This document shows, piece by piece, positions 24,287 to 33,404 of a stretch of DNA of 64,000 nt. The notes under the pieces were generated by a model that made no database searches, was not told the DNA's origin, and was given only the letters and a program-made list of their open reading frames with translations. The stretch is from Terriglobia bacterium (GTDB taxonomy: Bacteria; Acidobacteriota; Terriglobia; JAIQFV01). Both the position numbers and the translations under genes were made by a program. Numbering within the stretch: position 1 is the first letter of the stretch; every line of letters begins with the position of its first letter. The DNA lies in the NCBI GenBank assembly GCA_020072965.1, contig JAIQFY010000018.1, forward strand, positions 1 through 64,000. Reading direction: 5' to 3'.

Positions 24287-25324
24287 CTAATCGCGTGAGG
24301 CGTAGTAACCCTTGCGTGCGACGATTTTCACTTCACGGCGCTCGCACCGGACGTTGATTTTACGAAAAGATCCGTCCCGGGAGATGTTGGCCGGGGCGTA
24401 GCCAAGCCGATATTGCTGGTGAAGCTCGGTCTTGATCTGCTCAAACGTCTTTCTCAAATCCTCCATGCTGCGCGGGTAATACGCCTTCCCGCCGGTTTCT
24501 TCCGCCAGTTTGTTCAGCACTCCCGCATCGCCGCTGAACTGCGGCTGCCCATAGCCGATGCTGAAGTGCGTGGAACGCGCGGGCTGAAAGTAAATGGGAT
24601 AAATAATTGTGTTTGCCTTTTGGGCGGCGACCAGCGCGTCGTTCAATTTATATTTGCTGCCTTCGTCCTCGCCATCGGTCACCAGCACCATCACCTTGCG
24701 TCCCGCCTCGCTACGCAGCTTCTCATCGCCCGCCAGCACGATCGCATCGTAGAGGTGAGTTCCTCCTACATTCGTATGGATAGGTCCCGGATAGCCGCCC
24801 GATCGAATGCGTGTGCTCTTGATGGCTCTCTCCAGGGCGGGCATGTTGTCCGTCAGATCTTCATCCAGGTCGATGCTCAGATCAAAATTGATGACGAGGC
24901 TTAAATCCCCCTTGCGCATCACGGCGTGAATGAACTCGATGGCCCCCTCCTGCTCAAGAGAAAGGATGTCCTGGGCGGCAATGCTGCCGCTGGTGTCGAT
25001 CATCATGGCGATGGTCAGCGGGACGGTAGTCTCCTTGTCGAAAAAAGTGATCTCCTGCGCCTTGCCGTCCTCCTCAACTTTGATCTCATTGCGATTCAAA
25101 TCGCTGACGATCCCACCGTGTTTGTCCTTGGCAATAAAAAACACATTTACCACATCCACAGGAACCTTAATGACGGACCCTTGCATCTGATTAGGAGTGG
25201 ATTTCTCCTGCGCGGTGGAGAGGTGCGTGCCCGCGGCCAGGAATCCCAGAGTGAGAAGGGCGACGACCATGGCCCCGGATGCGGTCATGCGGCCCAAGGT
25301 GCATGGGGTGGGGCGGGTTTTCAA
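24287..25324 (-). CDS. Acidobacterial VWA-domain secreted protein 1
   Basis: About 345 aa from a TTG at 25324 preceded by AGAGGGGATC (GTG at 25348 and ATG at 25288 are alternatives). A signal peptide (MVVALLTLGFLAAGTHLSTAQ region) is followed by a beta domain (VPVDVVNVFFIAKDKHGGIVSDLNRNEIKVEEDGKAQEI) and a von Willebrand A domain with an intact MIDAS (MIDTSGSIA, later THLYDAIV and LVTDGEDE). It ends in the family tail YRLGYAPAN...VKIVARKGYYA. This two-part architecture is the acidobacterial VWFA-related family. Ligand unknown. It is divergent from a paralogue. Confidence 0.88.
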   Translation of the reverse strand: MKTRPTPCTLGRMTASGAMVVALLTLGFLAAGTHLSTAQEKSTPNQMQGSVIKVPVDVVNVFFIAKDKHGGIVSDLNRNEIKVEEDGKAQEITFFDKETTVPLTIAMMIDTSGSIAAQDILSLEQEGAIEFIHAVMRKGDLSLVINFDLSIDLDEDLTDNMPALERAIKSTRIRSGGYPGPIHTNVGGTHLYDAIVLAGDEKLRSEAGRKVMVLVTDGEDEGSKYKLNDALVAAQKANTIIYPIYFQPARSTHFSIGYGQPQFSGDAGVLNKLAEETGGKAYYPRSMEDLRKTFEQIKTELHQQYRLGYAPANISRDGSFRKINVRCERREVKIVARKGYYASRD

Positions 25325-25423
25325 AGGTAGATCCCCTCTTCCGAACACTATTTTGTTCCGCGAGCCATTAGATGGAGGCAGCGGGCAATTGGTTTGCTTA
25401 TGATCTTATGCTAGCACGACCGT

Positions 25424-25452
25424 TTGCCAATCGGCACCATAAAAGTTATAAT
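25424..25452 (+). promoter_or_regulatory. Promoter candidate for VWA gene 2
   Basis: TTGCCA (25424-25429), 17 bp, TATAAT (25447-25452), in the intergenic region between the divergent VWA genes. The start codon lies about 165 nt downstream. Confidence 0.5.
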
Positions 25453-25622
25453 AAGAGCCAATTCCGACACCACCCGCGCCATTGGAAATGCCACTGGACC
25501 TCGCTATTTATCTATCGTTGCCGCGAAGAACAGGGCTCCGGCGGATGGGCTCCGGGAACGGTGAGGTTGATATGGCGATGCGTTCTCTCAGGAGTTTAGA
25601 ACCCCAAAGCGATCTTGTTCTT

Positions 25623-26687
25623 ATGAGAACACTATTCGGAATCCTGGCCGCGGTCTTACTGAGTGGCACGTTGACCCTCGCCCAGAGCAAGACGCCTCCG
25701 CCGGAGGCGAAATCAGACCAATCGAAGATGCCCCGGATTGTGGTCACCGTGAGGAAGGTGGTCGTGCCGGTCACGGTCAAGGACGGCAAAGGACATCTGA
25801 TCAACGATCTGAAAAAAACAGATTTTGAAATCCTGGAGGACGGCGTGTCCCAGGAGATCTCGGATTTCACGACTGATCCCCGGGCCCTCAGTGCGATTCT
25901 CCTGGTGGACACCGCTATGTCCGGACGCGCGGAACGGCTTCTTGGCGAGACCTTGACTTCACTCACCGAATCGTTCAGCGAGTTTGATGACCTGGCCGTG
26001 TACACCTTTGAAGACCGCGTGGATAAGCTGGTGGGATTCGGAACCAACCGGGATATCGCTTATACCAAACTTAAAAAGATGGTGGGAGCGAGCGGCTCCA
26101 ACTCCTCCGTTCCGGGAGGGCCCATTTACGGCGGCGGGCCCCCTTCCATCAATGGACGCCCTATGGATGTGGGCCCCCCGCCGAATTATGGCGCCTTAAA
26201 ACCTCCCCTCAAACGGATCACGGACGCGATCTTTGCTGCGGCCATGGACTGCAAGAATCAGCCTAAAGACCGGAGAAAAGTCATCCTCGTAATTTCTGAC
26301 GGGAATGACACGGGAAAAAACGAGGCCAGTTACCAGGGCACGCTCCGTCTGCTGCTCGATAACGACATCGCGGTTTATGGCATCAGCAACGACGAGGCTC
26401 CCCTGTTGCGGCATGTCGAGATGACCAATGTGATGCCCAAGTTCGCGGCAGATACCGGGGGAAGCATGTTCTCTTCGTTGAAGCGCGAGACCCTGGAGAA
26501 AATTTATCCCGCCCTTACCGAGCAAGTGCGCAACCAGTACGAACTGGCCTACACGCCCAAGCGGGAGACTGATGACTCCGTCTTCAAATCGATTGAAGTC
26601 AAAGTGAATCGCCCCGGCGTCCGTGTCATCGCGAGGCAGGGTTACTATTCGGTATCTGTCGTAACGCCGACTCAGGAATCAAAATAG
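25623..26687 (+). CDS. Acidobacterial VWA-domain secreted protein 2 (degenerate MIDAS)
   Basis: 354 aa from the ATG that directly starts a signal peptide (MRTLFGILAAVLLSGTLTLAQ); upstream in-frame ATGs at 25482 and 25572 are possible. Same layout as the divergent neighbour: VVPVTVKDGKGHLINDLKKTDFEILEDG, a VWA domain, and the tail YELAYTPKR...VRVIARQGYYS. The MIDAS is imperfect (LLVDTAMSG instead of DxSxS). A Gly/Pro-rich insertion (GGPIYGGGPPSINGRPMD...PPPNYG) splits the VWA fold. LVISDGND keeps the later Asp. It may have lost metal-dependent ligand binding. Confidence 0.85.
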   Translation: MRTLFGILAAVLLSGTLTLAQSKTPPPEAKSDQSKMPRIVVTVRKVVVPVTVKDGKGHLINDLKKTDFEILEDGVSQEISDFTTDPRALSAILLVDTAMSGRAERLLGETLTSLTESFSEFDDLAVYTFEDRVDKLVGFGTNRDIAYTKLKKMVGASGSNSSVPGGPIYGGGPPSINGRPMDVGPPPNYGALKPPLKRITDAIFAAAMDCKNQPKDRRKVILVISDGNDTGKNEASYQGTLRLLLDNDIAVYGISNDEAPLLRHVEMTNVMPKFAADTGGSMFSSLKRETLEKIYPALTEQVRNQYELAYTPKRETDDSVFKSIEVKVNRPGVRVIARQGYYSVSVVTPTQESK

Positions 26688-26966
26688 ATTTCCACTCGCG
26701 CGCCTCTCAACATACCGATTTGACGCTTCCGGATTTTGTGCGTGTCCTTTGAAAACCTCCTCAATCGCCACTCAGCCACCCTTTGAACGACGCGCACAAC
26801 TTCGGGAAGAGCGCCAATTTTGCCGCATCCAAGGCGCGTGTCCGCATGGACGTTCCCCCCACCGTTGAGCGGTTCAACCGTTCGCTTCGCAGATGAAATC
26901 GCGTCGAGAAAATTTTTTTTCGCGTTTGGCAGCGCCTGATTTTTTTCGCAACACTCTATTTTTTTC

Positions 26967-26995
26967 TTGACATTGAATTACCAAGACACTATACA
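26967..26995 (+). promoter_or_regulatory. Strong promoter for the 20-aa ORF
   Basis: TTGACA (26967-26972), 17 bp, TATACA (26990-26995), in an AT-rich island. The predicted leader of about 70 nt contains the hairpin TTGCCGC (27014-27020)/GCGGCAA (27033-27039), extended by CCTG/CAGG. The stretch 26688-26966 before it holds nothing recognisable. Confidence 0.6.
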
Positions 26996-27071
26996 ATGAA
27001 GCAATTCCTGTATTTGCCGCAAGATGTTGTAAGCGGCAAGCAGGACGAATCCTAGAATTGGAGGGAATCGC

Positions 27072-27134
27072 ATGAAGAAAAGCGCAACCAAGAAAGCACC
27101 GAAGAAAAAGGCAGCAAAAAAGAAGAAGAGATAA
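27072..27134 (+). CDS. Tiny lysine-rich protein (20 aa)
   Basis: MKKSATKKAPKKKAAKKKKR: 20 codons, 12 of them Lys (plus one Arg), with KK-A-P spacing like histone-H1/AlgP-type tails. TTGGAGGGA lies about 7 nt before the ATG. The gene has its own consensus-like promoter (26967-26995) and a hairpin/T-tract terminator (27167-27203), so a transcript of about 200 nt is expected. This size is below the ORF track threshold. It may bind nucleic acid or ribosomes by charge. Alternatively the locus is a small RNA and the peptide is incidental. No family is known to me. Confidence 0.55.
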   Translation: MKKSATKKAPKKKAAKKKKR

Positions 27135-27166
27135 GATTCTTATCGGAAGAGTTATTGACTTGAATG

Positions 27167-27203
27167 TGGGGAATGTCGAAAGATATTCCCCATTTTTGTT
27201 TTT
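27167..27203 (+). terminator. Rho-independent terminator of the small lysine-rich gene
   Basis: TGGGGAAT (27167-27174), loop GTCGAAAGAT, ATTCCCCA (27185-27192), then TTTTTGTTTTT. This is the clearest intrinsic terminator in the window. The 480 bp that follow (27204-27680) have no gene I can support. Confidence 0.8.
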
Positions 27204-27680
27204 GGGAACAGCACTGTCCAACAAAACTCCAGGCAATTCGCCTTAATTATTTGGGGGAGCGAGAGCACAGGATTGAAATGGGAGTGTTCGATTTCACTTA
27301 TTGTCGTTCGTCAAGCCGGCTTCCCTAATCATCGCTGCTCGTCTTCTCTGTCACCGCGTAGTGTACAATCTCAAATGTGAAATTTCAGATCGTTCCAGCC
27401 GATGAGGGGAAGGCTTGGACCCTCGTCGCGATCATTTCGTGCCCTTGTCTGGCGGCCCGCTCTATGAGCTTCTCAAAATTCTCGAGATCAAGAGTTGCGA
27501 GAAACCGGATTTTACAGGGGTTCTTCGAGTCTTGAGATGACCCCGAATAAGAGCCATCCCCTAAGCAATTAAATCTCTTGGAATTTTAATTGGACAGCCC
27601 TGTTTTTGGAAACAGCCCACGATCCCTCCGCGCCACGGCATCCCCTTTCCGGCTTCCCTCCCGCGTGGCGCGGGTTCGAT

Positions 27681-30665
27681 TCACTCTCCTTCAAAGGCTG
27701 GACAGACTGGCAGGAAATCACATTGAGGACAGAAGAAATTCCGTCGAGGCGGAAATGAACGGCGCCGAATTTCGCGGGCGATTTGCAGGATCGTGTCCCG
27801 ATCCAACTCGAGCTGTGCGGCGGTGCGCTCGGTGGTGATCTTCTCCCCGTTCTCGAGATTGTAGAAAGACAGACTCGCCGGCCACAAGTGAAAGGACTCG
27901 CGGCATGCCAGCGCATACACGGAGAGCTGCAAACTCCGATCCGCTTCCTTCTGGTCTTTCGGCCGGCCCGTCTTGTAATCAACGAGCTCGACGCGCCCTT
28001 CCACGTCTTTGTTCACCTGGTCGACGCGGCCCATGACGATGACGTCGTCAATCGGAAACTGGAACTTTTTCTCCTGCCCCCATACGGAGACGTCCAGATG
28101 AATGTTCTTTTCGTAAAACCGGCGCAGTTGTTCCAACGCGCTCGTTCGGTACCGGTCCTCCTGGTACTTATCTTCAAACCCCACCGACCGCCGCCAGCGG
28201 AGAGCGAGATACTCCTCCATCCTTTCCGCCGGAAACACTCCCTCCTCCTGTTTCCAGACGAAGAACTGCCTCACACACTCATGCAGGATGGAACCCACGG
28301 TCAGCGCGGCGCTGGGCCCCCCGGAGAGCTTGTAGACGTGCCCGAATTTGTATTGCATGGGACACGTCTTGTAGGTCTCCATCGAAGAGGCACTCAGCCT
28401 TAATTCTTCTCCGGGGACGCCGGGGTCGACCGTTGGCGCAGACGCATTGCGAAGAGCCCAGAAAGGAAGCCGGGAATTCACCACGGACGCCTCCGCCGCC
28501 GACGGGTCCAGTGAGAGTTCGTTGGCCAGATCTTCCCCCGAAGGATTCATCTGACTGACTTTCAAATCGGCGTCGGCTCCCGGCCCATCGCGCTGAATGT
28601 CGCTCACAAATTCCGAGAGCTTCCACCGGGGCTTGGTGACCGCGGTCAGGATCAGGATCTCCTGCGCCCGCGTCATGGCGACATAACCCAGGCGCCGCTC
28701 CTCGTGGATATGCGCCCCGGGCGGGAGCAGGCCTTCCTTTCTCAGAACCTCGGGGAAAGGCAGCAACGTGGACCGCTGCCTGGCTGGAAAATAGTTCTGC
28801 GTCAAGCGAAGCACGAACACGACGGGAAATTCCAATCCCTTGGCGGCATGAACGGTCATCAGTCGGACTGCGTCTGCCTCCAGGGATTTGTCTACTTCCT
28901 CGGAAATGTCGCCGCCGGCTTCGAGGTAAAAGTCAAAGTACTGCAGGAAGTCCTTGAGTTGGTCTCCGGGATATCTTTTTTGCCATTCCTCCACAAACTT
29001 CAGGACGCGCCGCACCGGCATTCCGACTTCTTCTTCTCGATATGCCTTGACATCGCCCAGATGGAATTGCCGCGGCGCATCGCCTCCCTGAAGTTCCGCG
29101 GCACAGACTCTCACGGCCGACAGGGCCGATCGCTTCAACAGGGATTTCCGCAGGGATTCCACCCACGCAACAAAGGGGGCAAGTTTTATCTTCAATCTGC
29201 CTGAGGCCTCATTGTGCACGATCGCTTGAATCGCTTTATACAGGGACGAATGCCTCTTCCCACCAAGCCAAGGAGGGTGGGCAGCCCAGTCCGTCATGAC
29301 CATGAACTCCTCTTCCGTCAATCCCCACTTCGGCAATGCGAGCGTGCGGCCGCAGCAGATATTGTCGCCCGCTTTTACCAGGAAACGCATGGTCGCCAGG
29401 AGATCGCGGACTGCGGGATCGAGGAGCACCGACAGACCCACGACTCGAAAGGGAAGGGCCCGGCGCCGTAATGCCCTGATCAGGAGTTCCCGATGGGCGT
29501 GTGCGCGATAGAGCACGGCCATGTCGCGAAAGGCTCTTCCCATCGCATTCAATCGCTCAATTTCGGCGGCTACCGCGAGCGCCTCATCATCCGGCTCCGG
29601 AGCGATGACGAGCGGCACTGGTTCACCTTCCCCCTTTTCCGTCCACAGATTTTTGTCCGGATCGAAGCGGTCGGGATTGACCGCGATCAGTTGGTTGGCC
29701 CGTCGCAGAATTCGTCGCGTCGAGCGGTAGTTCCGGTTCAGCTTCAGCTGGTGAAACCGCGGAAACTTCCGGGCAAACAGAGTGAAGCTTTCCGAAGAGG
29801 CGCCCCGGAATCGATAGATCCCTTGATCGTCGTCGCCCACCACGGTAATGTTCTGATGCGATTGCGCCAGCAGGTGGAGCAGTTCAATCTGGGCGACGTT
29901 GGTGTCCTGAAACTCATCCACCAGGATGGCGCGATATCGATCCTCACAGGCCTGTCGGATCTCCGGATGCTCCTGCAACAACCGGACCGCCGAGGCGATG
30001 ACATCTCCGAACGTTTGGGCCCCGGCATCTGCGAGCAGTTGTGAAGCGACCTGGTAAACCCGGGCGATCTCGCGCTCCCGCTTCAACTGCAGCTCCGCAT
30101 CAGCGGATGACACCCGGCCGGCCTCCACTTCGCCCTGGAGTTGCTCCTCGAGGCCCTCGACATAGGCCTCATAGTCTGCGACGCTCACCAGTTCATCGTG
30201 GGCCCGGGACATGAACTCAATGAGATTATTCAGAAACTTTCCCGGCTCGGCGTTCTTCCAGAACACTTCAAGCTGAAGGCTATCCAGGTGACGCCGCAAC
30301 AATATCCAGAAATCAATGTTGTCGAGCAGTTGGCTCTTTTGACTTGGCCGGAGTCGTACTGACTGCTCTTCAACCAATTTCAGCGCAAAGGCGTGGAAGG
30401 TATGCACCCCGACTTCCCCGCTCCACGAGTCCCCCAGGCGTTGCCGTATCCGGCGGGCCATGACTTCGGTCGCCCGTTCAGTAAACGTCAGGGCCACGAC
30501 GTTCTCGGGACGCAGGCCTTCCACGCCACGGAGTAAAAACGCGACCCGTTCCGTGATCACCCGCGTCTTTCCAGTGCCGGCGCCCGCGATGATCAGCAAC
30601 GGGCTGCCCTCGTGGGTGACAGCCGCTTCTTGCTCGGGATTAAGCCGAATCTCGGGACTTGACAT
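27681..30665 (-). CDS. UvrD/PcrA-like helicase fused to a PD-(D/E)XK nuclease
   Basis: 994 aa from the ATG preceded by AAGGAGAAT (the track start is 11 codons earlier). Helicase motifs appear in order: Walker A GAGTGKT, VHTFHAF, DEFQDTN, GDDDQGIYRFRG, LNRNYRS, VHAAKGLEFPVVFV and VAMTRAQEIL, which place it in SF1A. The last 250 residues form a RecB/Cas4-like nuclease: SASSMETYKTCPMQYKFGH, HECVRQFF, GRVDQV, LVDYKTG, LQLSVYA, with CPQCDFLPVCP at the end. Cys in TCPMQ plus the three C-terminal Cys suggest a 4Fe-4S clamp. A single-chain helicase-nuclease of this kind acts in double-strand-break processing, like AddAB/AdnAB; a partner subunit is not in the window. Confidence 0.88.
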   Translation of the reverse strand: MSSPEIRLNPEQEAAVTHEGSPLLIIAGAGTGKTRVITERVAFLLRGVEGLRPENVVALTFTERATEVMARRIRQRLGDSWSGEVGVHTFHAFALKLVEEQSVRLRPSQKSQLLDNIDFWILLRRHLDSLQLEVFWKNAEPGKFLNNLIEFMSRAHDELVSVADYEAYVEGLEEQLQGEVEAGRVSSADAELQLKREREIARVYQVASQLLADAGAQTFGDVIASAVRLLQEHPEIRQACEDRYRAILVDEFQDTNVAQIELLHLLAQSHQNITVVGDDDQGIYRFRGASSESFTLFARKFPRFHQLKLNRNYRSTRRILRRANQLIAVNPDRFDPDKNLWTEKGEGEPVPLVIAPEPDDEALAVAAEIERLNAMGRAFRDMAVLYRAHAHRELLIRALRRRALPFRVVGLSVLLDPAVRDLLATMRFLVKAGDNICCGRTLALPKWGLTEEEFMVMTDWAAHPPWLGGKRHSSLYKAIQAIVHNEASGRLKIKLAPFVAWVESLRKSLLKRSALSAVRVCAAELQGGDAPRQFHLGDVKAYREEEVGMPVRRVLKFVEEWQKRYPGDQLKDFLQYFDFYLEAGGDISEEVDKSLEADAVRLMTVHAAKGLEFPVVFVLRLTQNYFPARQRSTLLPFPEVLRKEGLLPPGAHIHEERRLGYVAMTRAQEILILTAVTKPRWKLSEFVSDIQRDGPGADADLKVSQMNPSGEDLANELSLDPSAAEASVVNSRLPFWALRNASAPTVDPGVPGEELRLSASSMETYKTCPMQYKFGHVYKLSGGPSAALTVGSILHECVRQFFVWKQEEGVFPAERMEEYLALRWRRSVGFEDKYQEDRYRTSALEQLRRFYEKNIHLDVSVWGQEKKFQFPIDDVIVMGRVDQVNKDVEGRVELVDYKTGRPKDQKEADRSLQLSVYALACRESFHLWPASLSFYNLENGEKITTERTAAQLELDRDTILQIAREIRRRSFPPRRNFFCPQCDFLPVCPAFEGE

Positions 30666-30869
30666 ATTCTCCTTGCCCCCTTCCTTTGGAGGGGGCACAT
30701 GAGGCCCTCGCCTCTTGGTTGGTTCTCATAAGAATCGAAGGGAAAATATAATCGGTTGTGTTTCTATGTACAATTCAAATATCCCGCCCGCTTTCCGCGT
30801 GTGGCGATGGGATGGGGGAACCCTTTGAATGGGGCCCCTCCCCACGGGCCTTGCTGTCTATCCCGTTTC

Positions 30870-30899
30870 TTTACAATTTTTCAGGGAACATGATAGAAT
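30870..30899 (+). promoter_or_regulatory. Candidate promoter for yebC-ruvC
   Basis: TTTACA (30870-30875), 18 bp, TAGAAT (30894-30899); yebC starts about 200 nt downstream. The leader has no recognised riboswitch. Confidence 0.4.
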
Positions 30900-31104
30900 T
30901 TCGTGTAATTTGAGCGTTGTTTTTGTTCTCATTTCCCGCATCCCGATGGATCCGCACGGGCTCTCCGGATCGGAATTGGCGGATCAACTCTGCAACGTTG
31001 ACACCGGATCAGCGAGGCCAAAGCAAGGAACAGTCGAGCTCGCTTTCATCATCAGCACGATCAATTCGCGAAACAACCGAGAGAAGAATTAAGGAGTTTC
31101 TGTC

Positions 31105-31854
31105 ATGTCAGGGCATTCAAAGTGGCATTCGATCAAGCATAAGAAGGGCGCCGCAGATGCCAAGCGCGGACGCATATTTACGAAGCTCATCAAGGAAATC
31201 ACTGTCGCCGCCCGTGTAGGGGGAGGCGACCCGGATGGCAACCCGCGATTGCGCACGGCCATTCTCGCGGGAAAGTCGGAAAACATGCCCGCCGACAACA
31301 TCAAACGCGCCATCCAGAAGGGTACCGGCGAGCTGCCCGGCGCCCAGTATGAAGAAATCACCTACGAAGGATACGGCCCGGGTGGGGTTGCCATCATCGT
31401 AGATGCCATGAGCGACAATAAGAACCGAACCGTGTCGGAGATGCGACACATCTTCAGCAAACACGGTGGAAATCTCGGTGAAGCCAATTCGGTGGCGTGG
31501 ATGTTCCACAAGAAGGGCTATTTGATTGTGGAAAAAGCGAAGGCCAGTGAAGACCGCTTGATGGAGGTGGGGCTGGACGCGGGAATTGACGATATCCGGG
31601 AAGATGGTGACAACCTTGAAGTCCTGACCGCTCCCGAGAGTTTTGAATCGGTATTGAAGGCCATCAAATCTGCGGGCATCGAACCGACGACGGCTGAAGT
31701 GTCAAAGGTCCCTCAGAACTATGTCAAGCTCGACAGCAAACAAGCGGCCCAGATGCTGCGACTCATGGAGGAGTTGGAGGACCATGAAGATGTCCAGAAG
31801 GTCTTCGCGAACTTTGACATTGAAGAAAAAGATCTGGAGGCAGTGGTTGGATAA
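31105..31854 (+). CDS. yebC: YebC/PmpR-family protein
   Basis: 249 aa with AAGGAG 9-10 nt upstream. Family start MSGHSKWHSIKHKKGAADAKRGRIFTKLIKEI is unmistakable; GGGDPDGNPRLR, ENMPADNIKRAIQKG and YEGYGPGG follow. Full length, three domains. Bacterial YebC proteins have been described both as DNA-binding regulators and as ribosome-associated factors easing translation of proline-rich or stalling sequences; the mitochondrial relative is TACO1. It is 189 bp upstream of ruvC in the common bacterial order. Confidence 0.97.
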   Translation: MSGHSKWHSIKHKKGAADAKRGRIFTKLIKEITVAARVGGGDPDGNPRLRTAILAGKSENMPADNIKRAIQKGTGELPGAQYEEITYEGYGPGGVAIIVDAMSDNKNRTVSEMRHIFSKHGGNLGEANSVAWMFHKKGYLIVEKAKASEDRLMEVGLDAGIDDIREDGDNLEVLTAPESFESVLKAIKSAGIEPTTAEVSKVPQNYVKLDSKQAAQMLRLMEELEDHEDVQKVFANFDIEEKDLEAVVG

Positions 31855-32043
31855 TCTCCGGGACTGGGCGGTAGGGGGCAGGATCGGGTATGGACGCGCC
31901 GGAGATGCCCGGTTCTTGAGAACCTTTTTCCTGGGCCAGTGCCGCAAGGCAACCGCTGGAAATCCCCCAGCAAGATTCCGGGCCCTTGAGCAAGGATAGG
32001 ACGAAACTGATTAAGAGTCCGGCGGGATGATCAGCCTGATCAA

Positions 32044-32565
32044 ATGCGAATTCTCGGCATCGATTGCGGCAGCGAACGGACCGGCTTCGGCGTTATTGAT
32101 TCCGACGGGGACCTCCACCAGGTTGTTGTCTTTGGTGCGGTCGAGACCTCTTCCAAACAGTCATTCCCCAGACGCCTGCAGAAAATCCATGCGGGGCTCG
32201 TCTCTCTCATCCAGCAGTTTTCTCCCGATGAAGTCGCGGTTGAGGAAGTGTTCTACGCCTCCAATGTGAAAAGTGCCTTGAAACTGGGGCACGTCCGCGG
32301 TGTTGCGCTTCTCGCCGCCACCGAGGCCGGCATCCCCATCAGCGAATACTCCGCCCTGGAAGTTAAATCCAGCGTCGTGGGGTATGGGCGTGCGGAGAAG
32401 AGACAAGTTCAAGAAATGGTGAAGGTCCTGCTGCGGCTCCGGGATATCCCTCAGCCAGATGATGCTGCCGACGCCCTGGCCATCAGCATTTGCCACGTCC
32501 ATCATCGTGCCACTCAAATCCGAATAGAGGAGAGCCTTGCCGCCGAGAACAAGCGGCACGGGTGA
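32044..32565 (+). CDS. ruvC: Crossover junction endodeoxyribonuclease RuvC
   Basis: 173 aa. RNase-H-like resolvase: [19 protein letters not shown] (Asp7), [25 protein letters not shown] (catalytic Glu in VEEVF), and [13 protein letters not shown] (the two C-terminal Asp). It cuts Holliday junctions together with the RuvAB branch-migration motor. ruvA and ruvB do not follow; a hypothetical secreted protein does. The normal length and intact catalytic residues suggest a functional enzyme. Confidence 0.96.
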   Translation: MRILGIDCGSERTGFGVIDSDGDLHQVVVFGAVETSSKQSFPRRLQKIHAGLVSLIQQFSPDEVAVEEVFYASNVKSALKLGHVRGVALLAATEAGIPISEYSALEVKSSVVGYGRAEKRQVQEMVKVLLRLRDIPQPDDAADALAISICHVHHRATQIRIEESLAAENKRHG

Positions 32566-32646
32566 GGGAGAATGAAGTCGTCCGGCGTGATCGTGACGGG
32601 AACTGCGTCCCCTGTCTGTGTTTTGACGACCACTCTAAATCGAACC

Positions 32647-33360
32647 ATGACCAGGATCCAGAAAAGTCCATGGTTGGCGCTTATGGGGCTCCTTTTTGTG
32701 CTGGCGTCTACGCCCGCTCTCATGGGCCGTGCCACCGGAAAGACCATTCCCGACGGACCGGACGCTCTTCCCCCCACGTCGATTCTCTTCTCCAAAGACT
32801 TTCAGCAGGGACCGTATGAGCGCTTCAAGATAACGATTGATCAGCTGGGACGGGGAAAGTTTGAGGCCAAGCCGCGCGACGGTGAGTTGATCGCGAGGGA
32901 TTTGCAGGTAAGCCAGGACACGATGCGACGGCTTCTGAATTCATTCGAGTCCGCCCAATTCCTCTCATCAACTCGAGAGTACGAGAGCCATGTCAAAGTG
33001 GCCGACATGGGAATGAAGACCATCGCGTTGGAGCAGAATGGACGGTCCCGGGAGGTGCGCTTCAACTATACCTTCGACAAAAACATGGCCACCGTGGCGG
33101 ACCTGTTTGGTGGCCTCGTGACGACTCAACTTCGGCTCGCGGCCCTGGAAAACGCCAAGAAATACGACCGGCTCGGGCTGCCCGACGAACTCAATGCCCT
33201 GCAGGCTGAATTAAACAACCGATGGCTGGTGGATGCCGAACTTCTGATTCCTCTCCTCACCGAAATTGCAAACAATCACGCCTTCTTCAATGTCGTGCAA
33301 CGCCAGGCTCGCCAATTGATCCAGCAGATTGAGTCCGCCACACCCTCCTCGAGGAAATAA
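32647..33360 (+). CDS. Hypothetical exported protein
   Basis: 237 aa from MTRIQKSPWLALMGLLFVLASTPALMG, which is a clean signal peptide; an in-frame ATG at 32572, just after ruvC, would add 25 residues but its purine-rich site is too close to the start. The mature part (PPTSILFSKDFQQGPYERFKITIDQLGRGKFEAKPRDGEL, VSQDTMRRLLNSFESAQF) matches no family I can name. The C-terminal half is helical (LRLAALENAKKYDRLGLPDELNALQAELNN). Likely co-transcribed with yebC-ruvC. Confidence 0.6.
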   Translation: MTRIQKSPWLALMGLLFVLASTPALMGRATGKTIPDGPDALPPTSILFSKDFQQGPYERFKITIDQLGRGKFEAKPRDGELIARDLQVSQDTMRRLLNSFESAQFLSSTREYESHVKVADMGMKTIALEQNGRSREVRFNYTFDKNMATVADLFGGLVTTQLRLAALENAKKYDRLGLPDELNALQAELNNRWLVDAELLIPLLTEIANNHAFFNVVQRQARQLIQQIESATPSSRK

Positions 33361-33404
33361 CCCTGCGCTTTCGTGAGAGTGACTTCCAACACCGCGTCAG
33401 GGCG

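Noticed and set aside
27360-27540. Short plus-strand frame VKFQIVPADEGKAWTLVAIIS, considered as a RelE-like toxin
   Set aside because: Only the first few residues look toxin-like; the rest is low-complexity and no antitoxin follows.
27640-27700. GCGGGTTCGATTC resembling a tRNA T-arm
   Set aside because: The T-stem does not pair and no acceptor, D or anticodon arm can be drawn; the sequence lies at the end of the helicase gene.
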